This document shows, in pieces, positions 18,401-49,117 of a DNA stretch of 64,000 bases (the stretch's first letter is position 1; each line of letters opens with the position of its first letter). This DNA is from Apostichopus japonicus (lineage: Eukaryota; Echinodermata; Holothuroidea; Aspidochirotida; Stichopodidae), in assembly GCF_037975245.1 (NCBI RefSeq), contig NC_092565.1:12394499-12458498 (forward strand), given 5' to 3'. Both the position numbers and the translations under genes were made by a program. The notes beneath the pieces were generated by a model. The model did no database searches and had not been told where the DNA came from. It was given only the letters and a program-made list of their open reading frames with translations.

Positions 18401-19172
18401 TCTCGACTGACGCTATTTGTTCATTGCCAGTTGTTTATTTACATTACTCTGTTTTCTTTCTTTCTTCCAGTTACGAGCATTCCAATGGTATCCAATAATC
18501 ACAAACGACCTAGGCTTGTGTAAGAACTACATATACGCGCAGTCCATTGAACAAATGAGTAATTTTGTTGTGCAAGAAAGTTACTAGCCGTGGGGCTTCA
18601 TAATTAAACCCAAAGCAGACGAACGTCTCTCCTCGAAGATATTGTTGGGAAACCAGCCGTGTAAGAGTTGACTAAAGAACCAATGCTAAAGCTCCTCATC
18701 TGAATCAACATCAAATTCAGGCATAAATTCTGGTGTTAATCAGTTCAGTACGGCGGTACCAAATAGGCCGGAAAGAAAACGTGTTGCATAAACTTTCAGC
18801 ATCAAAGTGACTGCAGAGGTCGTTCACAACTGCCTAAAATGTAAAATAAAAAATATATATATATTAAAATTACAAATGAAGCATAATAATATGGTCAGAA
18901 ATAAATTCTTAAAATAACATGATTATATTACATTGTCGTGTCTTCGTGCCAAAGCCTTTGTGATATTCCATTACTTTCTTTCTTTTTGTTTATCAATCTT
19001 CATTAATTAATACAGACAGTCACGTACAAGTATTTCGCTTGAGAATAAAAATTGATAGGTCACTTAAATTTCCCAATTATCTGATCGTAATTTATTTATT
19101 TCAGGCCTACCATGTTTGGTGGTCACAAAACAAGCGAATTGGAAAAAGACAAGCAAAACAGACGACAGTCTG
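18401..19172. other. 5' flank of the minus-strand 500-residue gene
   Basis: Should contain the promoter or 5' UTR of the gene at 16898-18400. I see AT-rich sequence with a short TA-repeat near 18850-18862, no firm TATA box at a useful distance, and no other exon. It ends at the 5-bp target duplication of the transposon starting at 19173. Confidence 0.4.
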
Positions 19173-21053
19173 CAGGTGCGTATCCAGGGGGGGGCGTTGG
19201 GGGCGCGCGCCCCCCGGGTAAGGAAAAGAGGAGAGAAAAAAAGAGAAGAAAAAAAGGGAAACGGGGGGGGGGGGGGGGAAAGAAAAGGAGGAGAGAAAGG
19301 AAGGGAAAAGAAAAAGAAAAAAGAGAGAAAAAGGAGAAAAGGAGGGAGTAGAAGATAGCCAAGACCTCGGGAAGAGAAAGAGGAACAGTCATAGTTAAAG
19401 CGCTGATCCCTATTATATACACAGGGTAGCCAGTGACAGATCAAGGATTACGGAGGGGGTGTGCGCCTTACCCTACTCCTTACACCGACAACTCCATTTT
19501 TGACGTTTCCATATTTCCTCTCTCACTAATGTATCTATATAAATACTATATATGGTCTATCATGACGCGTGTGTCTGTATGGACGCCTTAAACAATTGTA
19601 CAAATTGTAGTACAATTGTGCTATATGGAACCAACTGTGGCTGGTCTTGAACTCGACCGAGTCGTCGGGGAACATGACGCATTTCGGGAAGGGGGCGACC
19701 GCCCCCCCCCCCCCCGAGCAAATTTTCTTTACGACATCGCTAGTAATTTCAAAATAGACAATGCTTAGATGCAACTTACAAGGCCTGGGAAGTGTCATTT
19801 TCAGCGATCTGGGAGGCATTTTCGGCCAAAAATTTTCTTGTTCGCTTCGCGCCAACTTATGGTGGCGCTTCGCTTAGATAGTTTGCCTACAGGCTTCGCC
19901 CTTCCTTGCGGCAATTACTCGCTACACGCCTGTTCGAATTTGTAAAGCAAAGAGCAGATATAACATCATATCAGTGAGCATTGAAATGCATGTTCCACGA
20001 TGAACAGCCTCAAAAAACTGTCAATGTGTGTAGTCAAAGGCGTAGGAGCCCAATTGGATTTGGGGCTGTAACGACTTGCCCGAAAAAGAGCCGAAATTTT
20101 TCGCGCGCGAAGCGCGCGTTCAACATATCGATGCCAATATCATCGGTCATTACATTGCATGGCATCTTGTACCTTACGGTCCGTGAAAGTTGCACAGTAT
20201 ACCGCCGGATGCTAATGTAAACAACCAAATGTCTTATGTAGATCAGGAGAAAAACCATACAGATCCATTTATGTCAAAACTCTCTTTTACAGTAGTAATG
20301 TCGGCCAAGCTTACAACTTTATTTTAATTGCCAAGGAGATCATTTTTAAGCTATTCATTGCTATTTATTTTTCTTTCAGTAGGTGCCCGAAAAAAATGGG
20401 AAAAAATTTGGTTGCGGGGGGGGGGGGGGCTGCAGCCCCCGCCTTCTACGGGACCTACGCCTATGTGTGTAGTGTTCGGTTTCGATATACCTGATATCGG
20501 AAATATCTGCTATTTTTCATTTCCTTCAACCAAGTTTTATAATAGCCATTATAAGAGGTTTTAATATTTCTACACCAATAAATTAACTGTGTCGGAATTT
20601 TCGAAAATTTCCTGACCAACAGTTTTTCTATATTGGTTGTCCATAGATTGAATTTTGTGCAACATTATGGGTATGTTTTCAAGTGATTTAAGCCCATGAA
20701 ATATTGGGCTTAAAACCTTGAAAAGTGGGGCTGTCAGATATTGTGGGTCGTGACGTAGAATCACCTACAAAAGCAATGATCCATAGGACATGCAATGAGG
20801 TCGAACATGATGAGTGACTGGTGAAAATCTTCAAAAAGGTTATGGATGGAAAAAAACTTTGGGGAAATACTTGGTTCTCAGGCAAAAGTGTACATCTGGT
20901 TGCTCATTTTCAAGCCCGAGAAGTGCCATTTCCGGTGATCTGGGGGTATCAAAACCAGAAATTTTCTTGTACGCTCCGCGCCAACCGATGGTGGCGCTCC
21001 GCTTAGATGGTAATTCGCGCCTCCCGGGTTAGAAAATCCTGGATACGCACCTG
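19173..21053. mobile_element. DNA transposon (non-autonomous) with 16-bp TIRs and 5-bp target duplication
   Basis: CAGGTGCGTATCCAGG at 19173-19188 is the exact inverse of 21038-21053. GTCTG directly precedes the left end (19168-19172) and directly follows the right end (21054-21058), a 5-bp target-site duplication. The 1.88-kb body has long G and C runs, two diverged copies of a block around GCGCCAAC-TATGGTGGCGCT (near 19850 and 20980), and a second inserted element at 20035-20463. No transposase frame was recognised. The superfamily is open; 5-bp duplications do not fit hAT, piggyBac or Tc1/mariner. Confidence 0.8.
20035..20463. mobile_element. Nested 429-bp MITE with 10-bp target duplication
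   Basis: TGTGTGTAGT occurs at 20025-20034 and again at 20464-20473, directly flanking a segment whose ends are short inverted repeats (AGGCGTAGG near the left end, CCTACGCCT at the right). A duplication of 9-10 bp with short TIRs is compatible with Mutator-like elements. It contains G and C runs and no coding frame. It is inserted inside the transposon at 19173-21053, so it is the younger of the two. Confidence 0.75.
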
Positions 21054-21324
21054 GTCTGCCTATCACTGGCGTGTCGTGGAACATTATGTATATTCTTGTG
21101 ACTTTGGGATTATAATGGCTTTGTCTTTGACTTTGACAGAATATAATTTAGTTACCTATATAAGTACGCAAGAAACAAAACGGATGAGAGAACGATGAAG
21201 TAAACTGAAAGAGAAGATAAACTGTGTATGACGTAACATTTGCTTATATAGCTTATTTGGGAGCTGAGTGCTTACTCCAATCATACCGTCTGACCATGAA
21301 GGTAAAACAGCGAGTGTGTTGGCC

Positions 21325-21694
21325 TTAAAGGGAGTGAAGAATCGCACACAAAGAAACGTCTGATGCAGGTAATCTGACCAAGTTTCGAATGAGGTGTAAC
21401 AGAAGTGTTAGACACCACCATCGATCCCAGAAAATACACACAGCTTGCTACCGTCGGTAATTAGACACTAGTGTACAGTCAGTACATACAGCTACGGTCA
21501 ATACACACAACGCAGTGTACAGACAATACAGCAATGGACATCTCAGGTCTAGATAAAATATAACAAGGTATCACGTTTCATTAACTGTCTGCATTTTGTA
21601 GCGACAAGAAAAAAAACTTCACTTGCAAGCATCGGAAAGTTAACTTTTTGCAGAGGGCGGCACACGGTTTGGGGCGAGTCTTCAATGCCTTTAA
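21325..21694. mobile_element. TTAA-flanked MITE, copy 1 (piggyBac-like)
   Basis: TTAA at 21325-21328 and at 21691-21694 flank inverted ends (AGGGAGTGAAGAATCGC on the left, inverse of GCGAGTCTTCAATGCCT on the right). The 370-bp body is alignable along its whole length to the copy at 58001-58367. It is non-coding. TTAA target and TIR style suggest mobilisation by a piggyBac-type transposase. Confidence 0.8.
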
Positions 21695-22104
21695 GTAATT
21701 GGTCTCAAATCACCCATGGTCATATAAAGCTCAACACACGCAGACTGTTTTATTTTCCCTTCCCTCAACCGCTGCTCTTTCATAAGCTTACTCTCTCAAT
21801 CTCTGCAGTCGGTCTGAACAGAGCCTAGTCGCTATGGTGTTAAAATGCATGTAGTTTGATGAATATTCAAATCTTCGTTATGTATGCAAATCACCTCGTG
21901 TCAATTTTCTGCGGACACAAAGGGAAATCAAACCTTAAGTGGTGGACGTTGAAATGTACACTTCATTCAGACAGAGACAAAATAGAAAACGGTGATTCTC
22001 TGAAAATGCACAGACCTACCGAGTCAGTGCTCGCTGGGCCCTTTTACGCTCTTTTTTTCTCAGTAAAAGTAACCTTACAAAAGAATTGAACATTTCGTCA
22101 AATT

Positions 22105-22164
22105 ATGCAAATGTCATATAAACAGAAACCATTTGTATGCATGGAGCTTGTCCACTATATAAAT
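22105..22164 (+). promoter_or_regulatory. Octamer plus TATA box upstream of a small open frame
   Basis: A perfect octamer ATGCAAAT at 22105-22112 (a second at 21884-21891) is followed about 44 bases later by TATATAAAT at 22156-22164. This octamer/TATA spacing is classic for POU-regulated promoters. A start near 22187 would give a leader of about 60 bases to the ATG at 22246. Motif evidence only. Confidence 0.4.
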
Positions 22165-22245
22165 AGCGGTAACGATCAAAGCGAACGGTCCAGTGTCCAG
22201 GCATAATGTCAAGACATTGAACAAACTAACAACGATTTTTGGACA

Positions 22246-22440
22246 ATGAAAGTAGAAATTGGTCAATTTCTGTGTGTCCTTCGGTTTCGAAGGGGGCACA
22301 TTACTAAACTACCTGTTATTCTTGAAGATGTGCACACTAACTTCGACATTCAATGGGTGGTCCTTGCGTGTCTGGTGTTGCTCATTTTGGGGGTGTATAA
22401 ACTATATACAGCAATCAACAAAAGAAATCATGTAACATAA
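22246..22440 (+). CDS. Candidate 64-residue single-pass membrane microprotein
   Basis: ATG at 22246 has A at -3 and opens 64 codons to TAA. A hydrophobic segment near residues 37-57 (WVVLACLVLLILGVYKLYTA) is followed by a basic tail (NKRNH), as expected of a type-I or tail-anchored small membrane protein. A five-codon upstream frame starts at 22206. Support comes mainly from the TATA and octamer motifs placed correctly upstream. A frame of this length is not significant by itself and I recognise no family. Confidence 0.35.
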   Translation: MKVEIGQFLCVLRFRRGHITKLPVILEDVHTNFDIQWVVLACLVLLILGVYKLYTAINKRNHVT

Positions 22441-25400
22441 ATGTTCTTTTTCGTCATCAATGGTTGACACAACGTTTATATACAAGACCTAGGCGCCCTT
22501 TCGCCCCACTTCATTGCATACTAAACACAATGACACACACAAGAACGACGTCGTAAGTTTTGAAAACTCTTAAATCAAGTGAAATTAAAAGTGAAATCGT
22601 CAATCTAATGATCTGCATTGTGAAGAGGTTTTAGTTTCGATTATGAATATCAAACGTTTAACAAAGCAACTTAAATTCATGTTTTTCTCATATGTTATCA
22701 CGAAGTCTTAACACTTTGCCTATAGGCTACATAATGGTGACGGTATATATGTATAACAGGATGACTTACGGTACAAAATTAATGTTGAAATGTTGTAGGA
22801 CATTAATAACACTGCTACTTTCAGTCCTTTTTGTATGTTTTGGTTGTTTGAGAAATGAACCTGTAAAAACAGTTAAGCTTTATTAATTAAAGCGACTGGA
22901 CCGTATAGTCTAATACATGACCATTAGGTCAGTTCCTCAGATACAACACACAACTCACCGGGAAAACAAAATACTTGCTTCAAATGACATGTTTACAATG
23001 TAGTACACGTTATAGTCAAGGACAATTGATATGGAATGTCCCCAAGGGCGATCTCTTGTTCATTTGAAGTTGAAAGAATATTGTTTGTTTGAGCTATCAG
23101 ATTATATAAAACAACGGAGAAACATTAACCTTAAGTGCTGCATTGATTGAGGAGCTGACGTCATCATCAATTCATCCTTAAAGGAGCATTCCAGAGATTA
23201 AGTTGATTGAATACCTGGTGTCTTGGAAACCAGAATAGCTGTATTTAAAAGCATTACTAGCTCTCAAAGTTTTCTTTTTACTTGCACTATATTACATGAA
23301 GACTAAAATTCTGTCAAAAGCCCATAGTCATCGTCCATAGACATTTTCAAATATAGCCTAAACATTAGCGCCGATTCTGGTCATTGTATGACGATCACAG
23401 GCAGTTTATAACATGGGTGTAAAAACCAACAAAACCAGCAGGGTCTGTTTTTAATTCTTTCGTTCGTTCTTTTTTTAATCTCTTTAACAACAAAAAAACC
23501 GTCGGTGTTCTCTAGACCAACCGTAACTGTTTGTTCGTTTGATACAAAGTATAAAAGGCAAAGACAGGATAAAGATTCATCCATTGTTAGCTAAAAGAAC
23601 AATAAGGACTTAGGACCCTATCCTATCGTTAAGCCATTCCAAGTCTCTAATAGTTGAAGCTGTTTTACCTAAAGAAGATCTCATTCAACCAAGGAGGCTT
23701 AGATTATGAATGGAACAGACGAAGAAGAGCACATTACAAAGAAGAAGAAGATGATAAATTTGGTTGTACTCAATCGTATAACTAAAGTGAATTACTTAGA
23801 AAAGGAGATAACCGTGGCCCTAAGGAACAATGGATCGCGGCTTTCCATATAACTGTTCTGCCGTCGGCAGTAGAGACTGTAAACATCTGTTAACATCTTT
23901 AGAGCGATCAAAGATTTGCTCATTATATATACATGATTCACCCAGACGCAATAATACATGTAACAGCATAAGAAACAACACTGAATGTTGTTTTGCTAAG
24001 TTTATGTGATACTAGTGTAACTATTATGACCATACGTCAAGTCTGTAGCCAGATCGGGACGCGTATTGTAAATAGCACGGGTAACAGTCAACAATATTGA
24101 AACAGTTTTCAATTTATTAAAATGTGTAAGCAAGTCTTAACTGACATGAGTGTCCGAACGGCGAAGTATTAATCATGAAATCAAATTCTGATAATTAGAA
24201 GCACGTTAGCCATTAAGTTAAAAAAGACCACCCCACCCCCCCCCAAAAACCCCTATACAGTTAGAGGTTGAAGGATGAACTGTTGCAATTTCTTTTTGGG
24301 GGGGGGGGGTGATTCTCGGATATTTAGAATAATCTGTCCTCACCCCTCCTCCGGGCCCATCAGAAAGGAAACATTAACGTCTGCCCAGCTTGAATACCCC
24401 CCCCCCCCCACCGCCTATCGTTTCGGCTTAGATGGGCGTATAGCCGTGACGGCGGCGCAGTAAAATCACAACATATGTAATAAAGCAAATGTTCGATTTT
24501 TTTCATCTCTTAATTCTCATAATCCGTCAATGTTTCCGACTCGTTTCCTCAATGTTTCATCAAAAGTCAAACTTTCAATGTTAATGGTCAATTTCAATAA
24601 AACTCCGATATTTTTTTTGAATGAAAAGCCGAAATAGAAACGTCAACATTTCATGAAAAAAAAGGCAAAAATATCTCAAAACTTCAACATTAAGTGCCGA
24701 AATTTTCCAACAAATTTGTCACCAAGAAAAGTTAATATTTTGAGTTAGAATGTCGAAAGTTTGATATAGAAGATCAAAAGTTCAAGGAACAAGTCGACAT
24801 TTTAATATAAAAAGTTGTAGTGTCAAGAATGCCGTCCCAATTTTGATATACAATACTGGGAAATGTTAAAAAAACGAAAATAGACATTTTGAATATAACT
24901 AGACCAAAGTTTGGAGCAAATAGTGGAACTTTTGATATCAAAAGTTGAGATCTTGATTCAAATAATTGTGTTTGTGAAAAAAATCTACCTTTGGCAACAA
25001 AATAGTCAACACTATGAAATAATGAAGGCAACATTTTTTTAAATATACGGTTGAAAAATATCAACGTAAAAAGTTCAGATATCTACTTTTCCAATCGGAA
25101 TGTAAGAATATCAACACCAAAATAAGTACAAAGACAAATGTGGAAATTTCCCCAGGAAATAGTCGACATTTTGAATAAAAACAAATAATCGCAATACTTA
25201 GATTAAAAAAGTGGAAAGTTTTGGTAAAAGAGCTCGATAGTTCGAGAATAAATGTAATCATGATAGAACAATGGAGAGTTCATTTCAGTGAAGACACTCA
25301 TCAATGGTGAAGAAAGAATTGTCATTATTCTTTGTTTTCTGTCCATAATTTGGTAGAATGAATTTTCAGTCGTAGTATACTTATACATTTATTCTCATTC

Positions 25401-27329
25401 GCTAAAGTTGAGATGAAGTTATCCAAATTTAACGGAGACAAGCGATACACGGACATAGTGAAACGATCACAAAATGAGAAAAAGATCAATAATTCTGCCA
25501 GAGTTTACGGTTTGGTTCACATTTTAAGCTAGATATGTCGGTTATTTCTTTTTAGCTGTTGAATTCGTTTAGTCATTTCGAGTCATTTTAAAAAAAGACT
25601 ATACATTCAGCTTATAGCTACAGCCACGTCTGATTTGACAGTTTCAGACTCTTTATTGCAATAACAAGCTTATCAACTGTTTGTAGGCACCTGTACATAT
25701 TAGATACAAGGTACATAGAAATTGAATACTTACTGTGAACGACAGTAGACGGGAACACTCACATGTACAGGTAAGAATCTCATGACAGCAAAATGTGACA
25801 AAATTTCATCTTTAGATCACTTGCATTGCACTTGCATATACTTATGTCGAAAGATTCGGATATATCGTCGTCGTAGTTGTCATATGGGACACTATCCTCA
25901 TGTCTGAACCAAGCAACAATGTTACGTTCAACCTAGTACTCCACTGCACAGGGGCTCTCTGATAGCGCCACAACTGTCGACTTGATGTGCATGGTGTGAA
26001 CAAACATGGTTGATAATGTCTCGTTGTTTTTCAGGGGCGGGGCAAACACTACTCTGGTGGCGTGTCAATTCAACATGATACCTCCTCCTTCTCCGTAACT
26101 AATTCTTCTCTTCAACATAGAAAGCACCTCGTAAAAGTCAAACATTTCTGTATATAATGTGGATAAAATCGGCGGCCATTTGCCCACTATGTACACCTCC
26201 ACGGTCGCTAAGAGTGTGTGAGAAAAAGAGGTGAATGGACAACTTCCTTTATGCCGTTGTTTACTCTCACTAAAACTCCGCTTTTTCACTATCGAGCACA
26301 CTCTTCTTGTTTGCTACCAAGATGAATAACCCTTTCAAGTTTCAGCTGGTCATGCTCGTTTAAGCAGGACAAATAGACAACTGGACCGTGGAAATACCAA
26401 GCAAATATCAGTCCCAGTCACACATGGCCTTATATTTTATTAAGAGAAAACTGAGAATGACAGTTTAAAAGTTACCGTATAATTACGTTATTTTGCGAAC
26501 TTCTTTATCATTTAACATGTGCTCCCGTGTTAGGTTGAAACTGAAACATTGTATATCTGCTATATACAAGTTAAGGGGGAACATCGTTTGTCTAGTGGAT
26601 GAAATAGCCTATACTTATAATATATTGTCACATAAAAACTTGAGGTAATTTGTACCACAAAAATAGCTTAATATAAGTAAAATCTTCATCAATGGGTATT
26701 TCAGCTATTTGGGATTTTTTTTGTTTACTACATTTACGAAATGTTACGATTCTAAACTAGCGTACTTTCAGAAATAACAAATTATATATCCGACATAAGA
26801 TATATTTAACTCATTAAAAAAACGATTGCTGTTTTGTGATCGGTTCTTTTCTAAGTTGATAATAAACCGCTAAGAGTACATTTGCTTAAAACAGTGGCTG
26901 CTCAAAGAACTATGTTGACAGGCTCGCATATTCATTATGATTAAATGGGGTGTACATCGACTATGCAGTGACTGGCAGAGGAAGGTTTCGAATAGTAAAA
27001 CAAGAAAACTTGCAGTTTGTGCATTATAATTACGACTATATACTCAGAGGCGTATCGAAGGTTATTTCCGATTGTGTGCACTGTATAGTAATATTAGATG
27101 CATGGGTGTACGTGAAGGGGGTAACATCTTCAGACATTGCTTGTCTTTCATAGCCATTTTGAAGCTGGTTTTTTTTGTGGCTTGCATGTTGAAGAGCATG
27201 AATGGAAGTACATGTGGTGCAAAAATTGGGTCAACTGAGGCAATTTTATACCCCTTTAGGCCTCCCAGGAGCAGTATACAATAATTGTTTACTATTTGAG
27301 TGAAGAGGTTTGTTTACAAGTGACGAAAA
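22441..27329. other. Gene-poor region
   Basis: No convincing exon. It contains G/C runs with MITE-like surroundings near 24230-24420 and a degenerate periodic repeat at 24560-25260. Short frames such as 22692-22886 and the minus-strand 26065-26301 lack splice, promoter or family support. Confidence 0.45.
24560..25260. repeat. Degenerate AT-rich periodic repeat
   Basis: Variants of a phrase like AGTCGACATTTTGAATATAA recur irregularly over about 700 bases (for example near 24792, 24890 and 25162), mixed with AAAAGTT and related words at roughly 30-base spacing. It looks like an old, diverged minisatellite. The period is judged by eye. Confidence 0.5.
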
Positions 27330-27740
27330 CTTCCGGCTCGGATAGCCAAAAATATAGGTCATGATACGTAAAATTGATGGTGCTATGAAAGGCCAACTTG
27401 TCAGCTATCCGGTGATGGGTAGCGATTAGCTAGTGAGAACTTCTATCTAGACTTTAAGACAACATTACTTTTGTGATTTAGTGTGTAAGTCAATGGGGGC
27501 TTTATTGGGCGTATGATACCTGCAAACGGCGTCCAATGGTAAGGATATGGTCATTTGATGTAATAGCATTTTTATTAGTTGGCGACCTGGTTACTCGCCT
27601 GAGAAGAGTTGAGAAGCGAAGCAAAGACGTCAATGGCGGTAGACGAACTTGCACAAGTTTTCTTCGTTTTTGAACCCTGATGTCGAAGATTCCTTTAAAT
27701 ATTACCAGTTTGGATTATTAGCATCAGTTGTTGATCCAAC
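27330..27740 (+). promoter_or_regulatory. Probable POLR2B promoter and leader
   Basis: An ETS-type ACTTCCGG near 27329, GACGTCA at 27627-27633 and a YY1-like AATGGCGG at 27632-27639 lie within 410 bases upstream of the inferred POLR2B start, without a TATA box, as in many housekeeping promoters. An upstream frame of 15 codons (27633-27680, MAVDELAQVFFVFEP) would sit in the leader if transcription starts upstream of it. The exact start site cannot be read from sequence. Confidence 0.4.
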
Positions 27741-46332
<18,592 letters not shown>

Positions 46333-49117
46333 TGTGCAAACCTCCGAAGCGACCGTACCAAGGTAGTCTCTGCTGGAGATGAGATTTACAACATGTTTGC
46401 CAATTCAGAGTGAAAAGAGACAGTTCCCAGGGTGACAGGCTTGCTGTAGTTGAGACAGTTATTAGTGACATAAACTTTTAACTGAGATGCATACTTGAGA
46501 ATATTGTATACAATGTTTTTTTGCTTTAGTTCACATACAAAGTACATAGCTCTAGGCATGCCTGAAGGGCCAATCTTTAATGGTCTTCCGAAAAGACCAC
46601 ATTTCTATTCGGACAACCAAAATCAGCTCTGGAGGCGCTCCAGGGGATGACCATTTGTTTACATCAAATTCAGATTGCATTGTAACTAAATTCCCCCAAA
46701 TAGGTTAAAGTTGTGCTGTTGCACAGGCAGTGTTATTACTTATGTATCAATGGATGGGTAAATCCTTTACTTATAAGATCTTGATTAAAAGTAAGTTTTA
46801 ACACATTGTTGGAATAGTTATGGTGCATAACATATATGGATATATGCCTTCACGTTTGTATCCACATATCATTATCGTTATTTGCTCGACTGAATTGAAT
46901 TGTTAAAACCCCCCAAAGAACAAAGATTTCAACCATTTCATGTGGTTCAGAGTTTGAAGCAAGGTTGCAAAAAGGCCTTTGCAGCAGTAAAACTATTAGC
47001 AACTTTTTGCCATGTTTTAGTCCCTAATGGTCCAACTAAGAGATACCAATTTGAATGGAATTGCAAACCCACACAATCCTTAGCTATATACAACACAATT
47101 CCTACCTATACACCACACAATTCCTACCTATACACAGGGTCAACTCTGTTTTAACCGCACATGATACCTTTACTGTAGCCTACAGTATGGCCTAATGACA
47201 TAGGCACACATGCAACAAATTCTTCTGGCCAAAAATATCCGGTGGTACTTCCAGCTCATAATGTGTGTTAGTCTATGTAGAATTATTCTTATTTGGCCAA
47301 CTGGTGTATAGTTGAATGCAATTGTAAATTAATAGTAGATTTTACACAATATAAATCTCATTCAAGTATTTGAGTAGATTCAAGGAGTATTTTATGAGAT
47401 TTGAGGATTATGTTGCTTGTATTTGAAGGCAAAAAAGCAGATTGGCTTTGTTTCGGACTTATTGTGGTCCATAAATCAGCTAGGCCTGGAGTTGTAATAG
47501 CTTAAAGGTGGGGAAGGGGGTATATCACACAGCGTGAAAGAAAACCTAGATTAGTTGTAAGTGCCGGTATATGCCTTGGATGTTATGAGTGAGCAGGCCA
47601 ATCATAATGAATGCTCTGTTTATTTTGTCAAATGTGGCAATAATAGACATCCAATAATGCCAACTCTGACAATAGAAGTCCTTAAAACTCCAGCATTGCA
47701 GGAAGAGCATGGACCTGTAGATTTAGGTGTACAGATGGAAGAGAACCCTGTGAGTCTTATCTCTTCACCTGACGATGATCTCGGTCTCTATACAAGGGAC
47801 TGGGGTTGAGAGCGGATCAGTCTTTTCGTTGTTTGGTTTTTGTGCTCGGGTGCTTTCCTGGATGACTTTTCTTTAAAAAAGTATCTTATTTGTTCTTACT
47901 TGAAAACTACATTGAATCTATCTTGAAATTGACCTTCAATCAATCGTGAAGTCTATTTTTGAATTTATGCTTGAAATCTAGCTGTCATATGTGTTTCAAA
48001 TAGCTGTAAACAGTCAAAAGATTACAAATTTAAGCTTTCTGATATTCAGCTTTCCCAGCTATGCCACTTGTAACTCTATTCTCTATTAACCACATAATTT
48101 TGTTTGTATGGTCCAAAAAGTTTGTAAAGGTTTCTCACTTGAAATTGTCTTGATCATAGTATTACAATCTTGATTTAAGGGGACTGGGTTTGAGAGTGGA
48201 TCAAGTTTTCTACTTTTTGTGAACGTACCTATGAAAGTCCATACTGTAATGGTGCATGATTGGACTACCATCTTAAACATGTTAGTCACTGATGTAATAA
48301 TGAGTGCCATACAGTTTGTAAATATTGTCATGTAAAATAAATTTTCGCTTTTGTGATAAGGTATTATAATTTGTTGCTTGTTATTAACCCTAAAAGTTCA
48401 AAGAATGTAAAAGAGGAAACAAAAGCCAGTATAATCAGTATACAATAATGTATTATCCCTCTAATAAGTCAATTCAATTTGCCATAAAGACATTCTATGG
48501 CAGAAACTTTCACATCAAAACATTATCAGGGCTTTCTGATGATGGGAATCTAGGACACAAACCTCATCAGAATAAACTTTCATTAATTTAAAACAATCTA
48601 GTGATTTCATTTAGATGTGTACAATAATTCTTGAAGTACCCCAAGGGGTCCACAATGAAGACTATGTACTACTACTGGCATGACTTTGTGGTAATTACTT
48701 CACTTTGTAATGGAGAGTTAATTAAAGACAGCGACTAATTGAAACCTGCCTTCCAGACTGATCAGATAACTTGATGATAACTGACCTTACAAAACTATTG
48801 AGAATATTTGATACTGTAGTAACATAAATCCAAATCTTGAAGAAAACACAATAACTTCAGTCGTTGTCAGAAATAAAGACCGTGGAATAGCTAAATCAAC
48901 AAGTCAGAAATAAATACCGAATCCTCCTTGAATGCTCGTCCTAACTTGACAGTTCTTGCTGTATACCTTCTCTGTACAATATCTAACCACAATCAAGTTT
49001 TAACAATTATTTTGTAAATTTAAGTTCAAACAATCTCTCCCTGAATATTAACAGCATGTATTTGTTAGATTTTACAACTATTCCAGGGGTGGCTTTCTTC
49101 TACCAGGACATGTCACA
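46333..49117. other. POLR2B 3' UTR and convergent gap to SUCLG1
   Basis: No exon seen. AATAAA at 48336-48341 is a candidate POLR2B poly(A) signal. A 22-bp direct duplication lies at 47093-47135. The frame at 47561-47809 begins with GTG and has no splice or family support. The SUCLG1 3' UTR must end in the right part, but I could not fix its signal. Confidence 0.45.

Noticed and set aside
19112-19444. Arg/Lys/Gly- and Phe/Ser/Pro-rich frames on both strands
   Set aside because: They translate purine-rich and G-run sequence inside the transposon and its flank.
24560-25260. CRISPR-like periodic repeats
   Set aside because: Repeats are degenerate, spacing is irregular and the sequence is an animal genome.
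25750-25975. Minus-strand acidic frame (PYDNYDDDISESFD)
   Set aside because: Acidic run comes from a short GTC repeat; no ATG, and the possible acceptor lacks a pyrimidine tract.
26065-26301. 78-codon minus-strand frame, possible first exon
   Set aside because: No donor in frame at a sensible place and no recognisable family.
47561-47809. 82-codon frame downstream of POLR2B
   Set aside because: It starts with GTG, has no acceptor just before it, and probably lies in the POLR2B 3' UTR.
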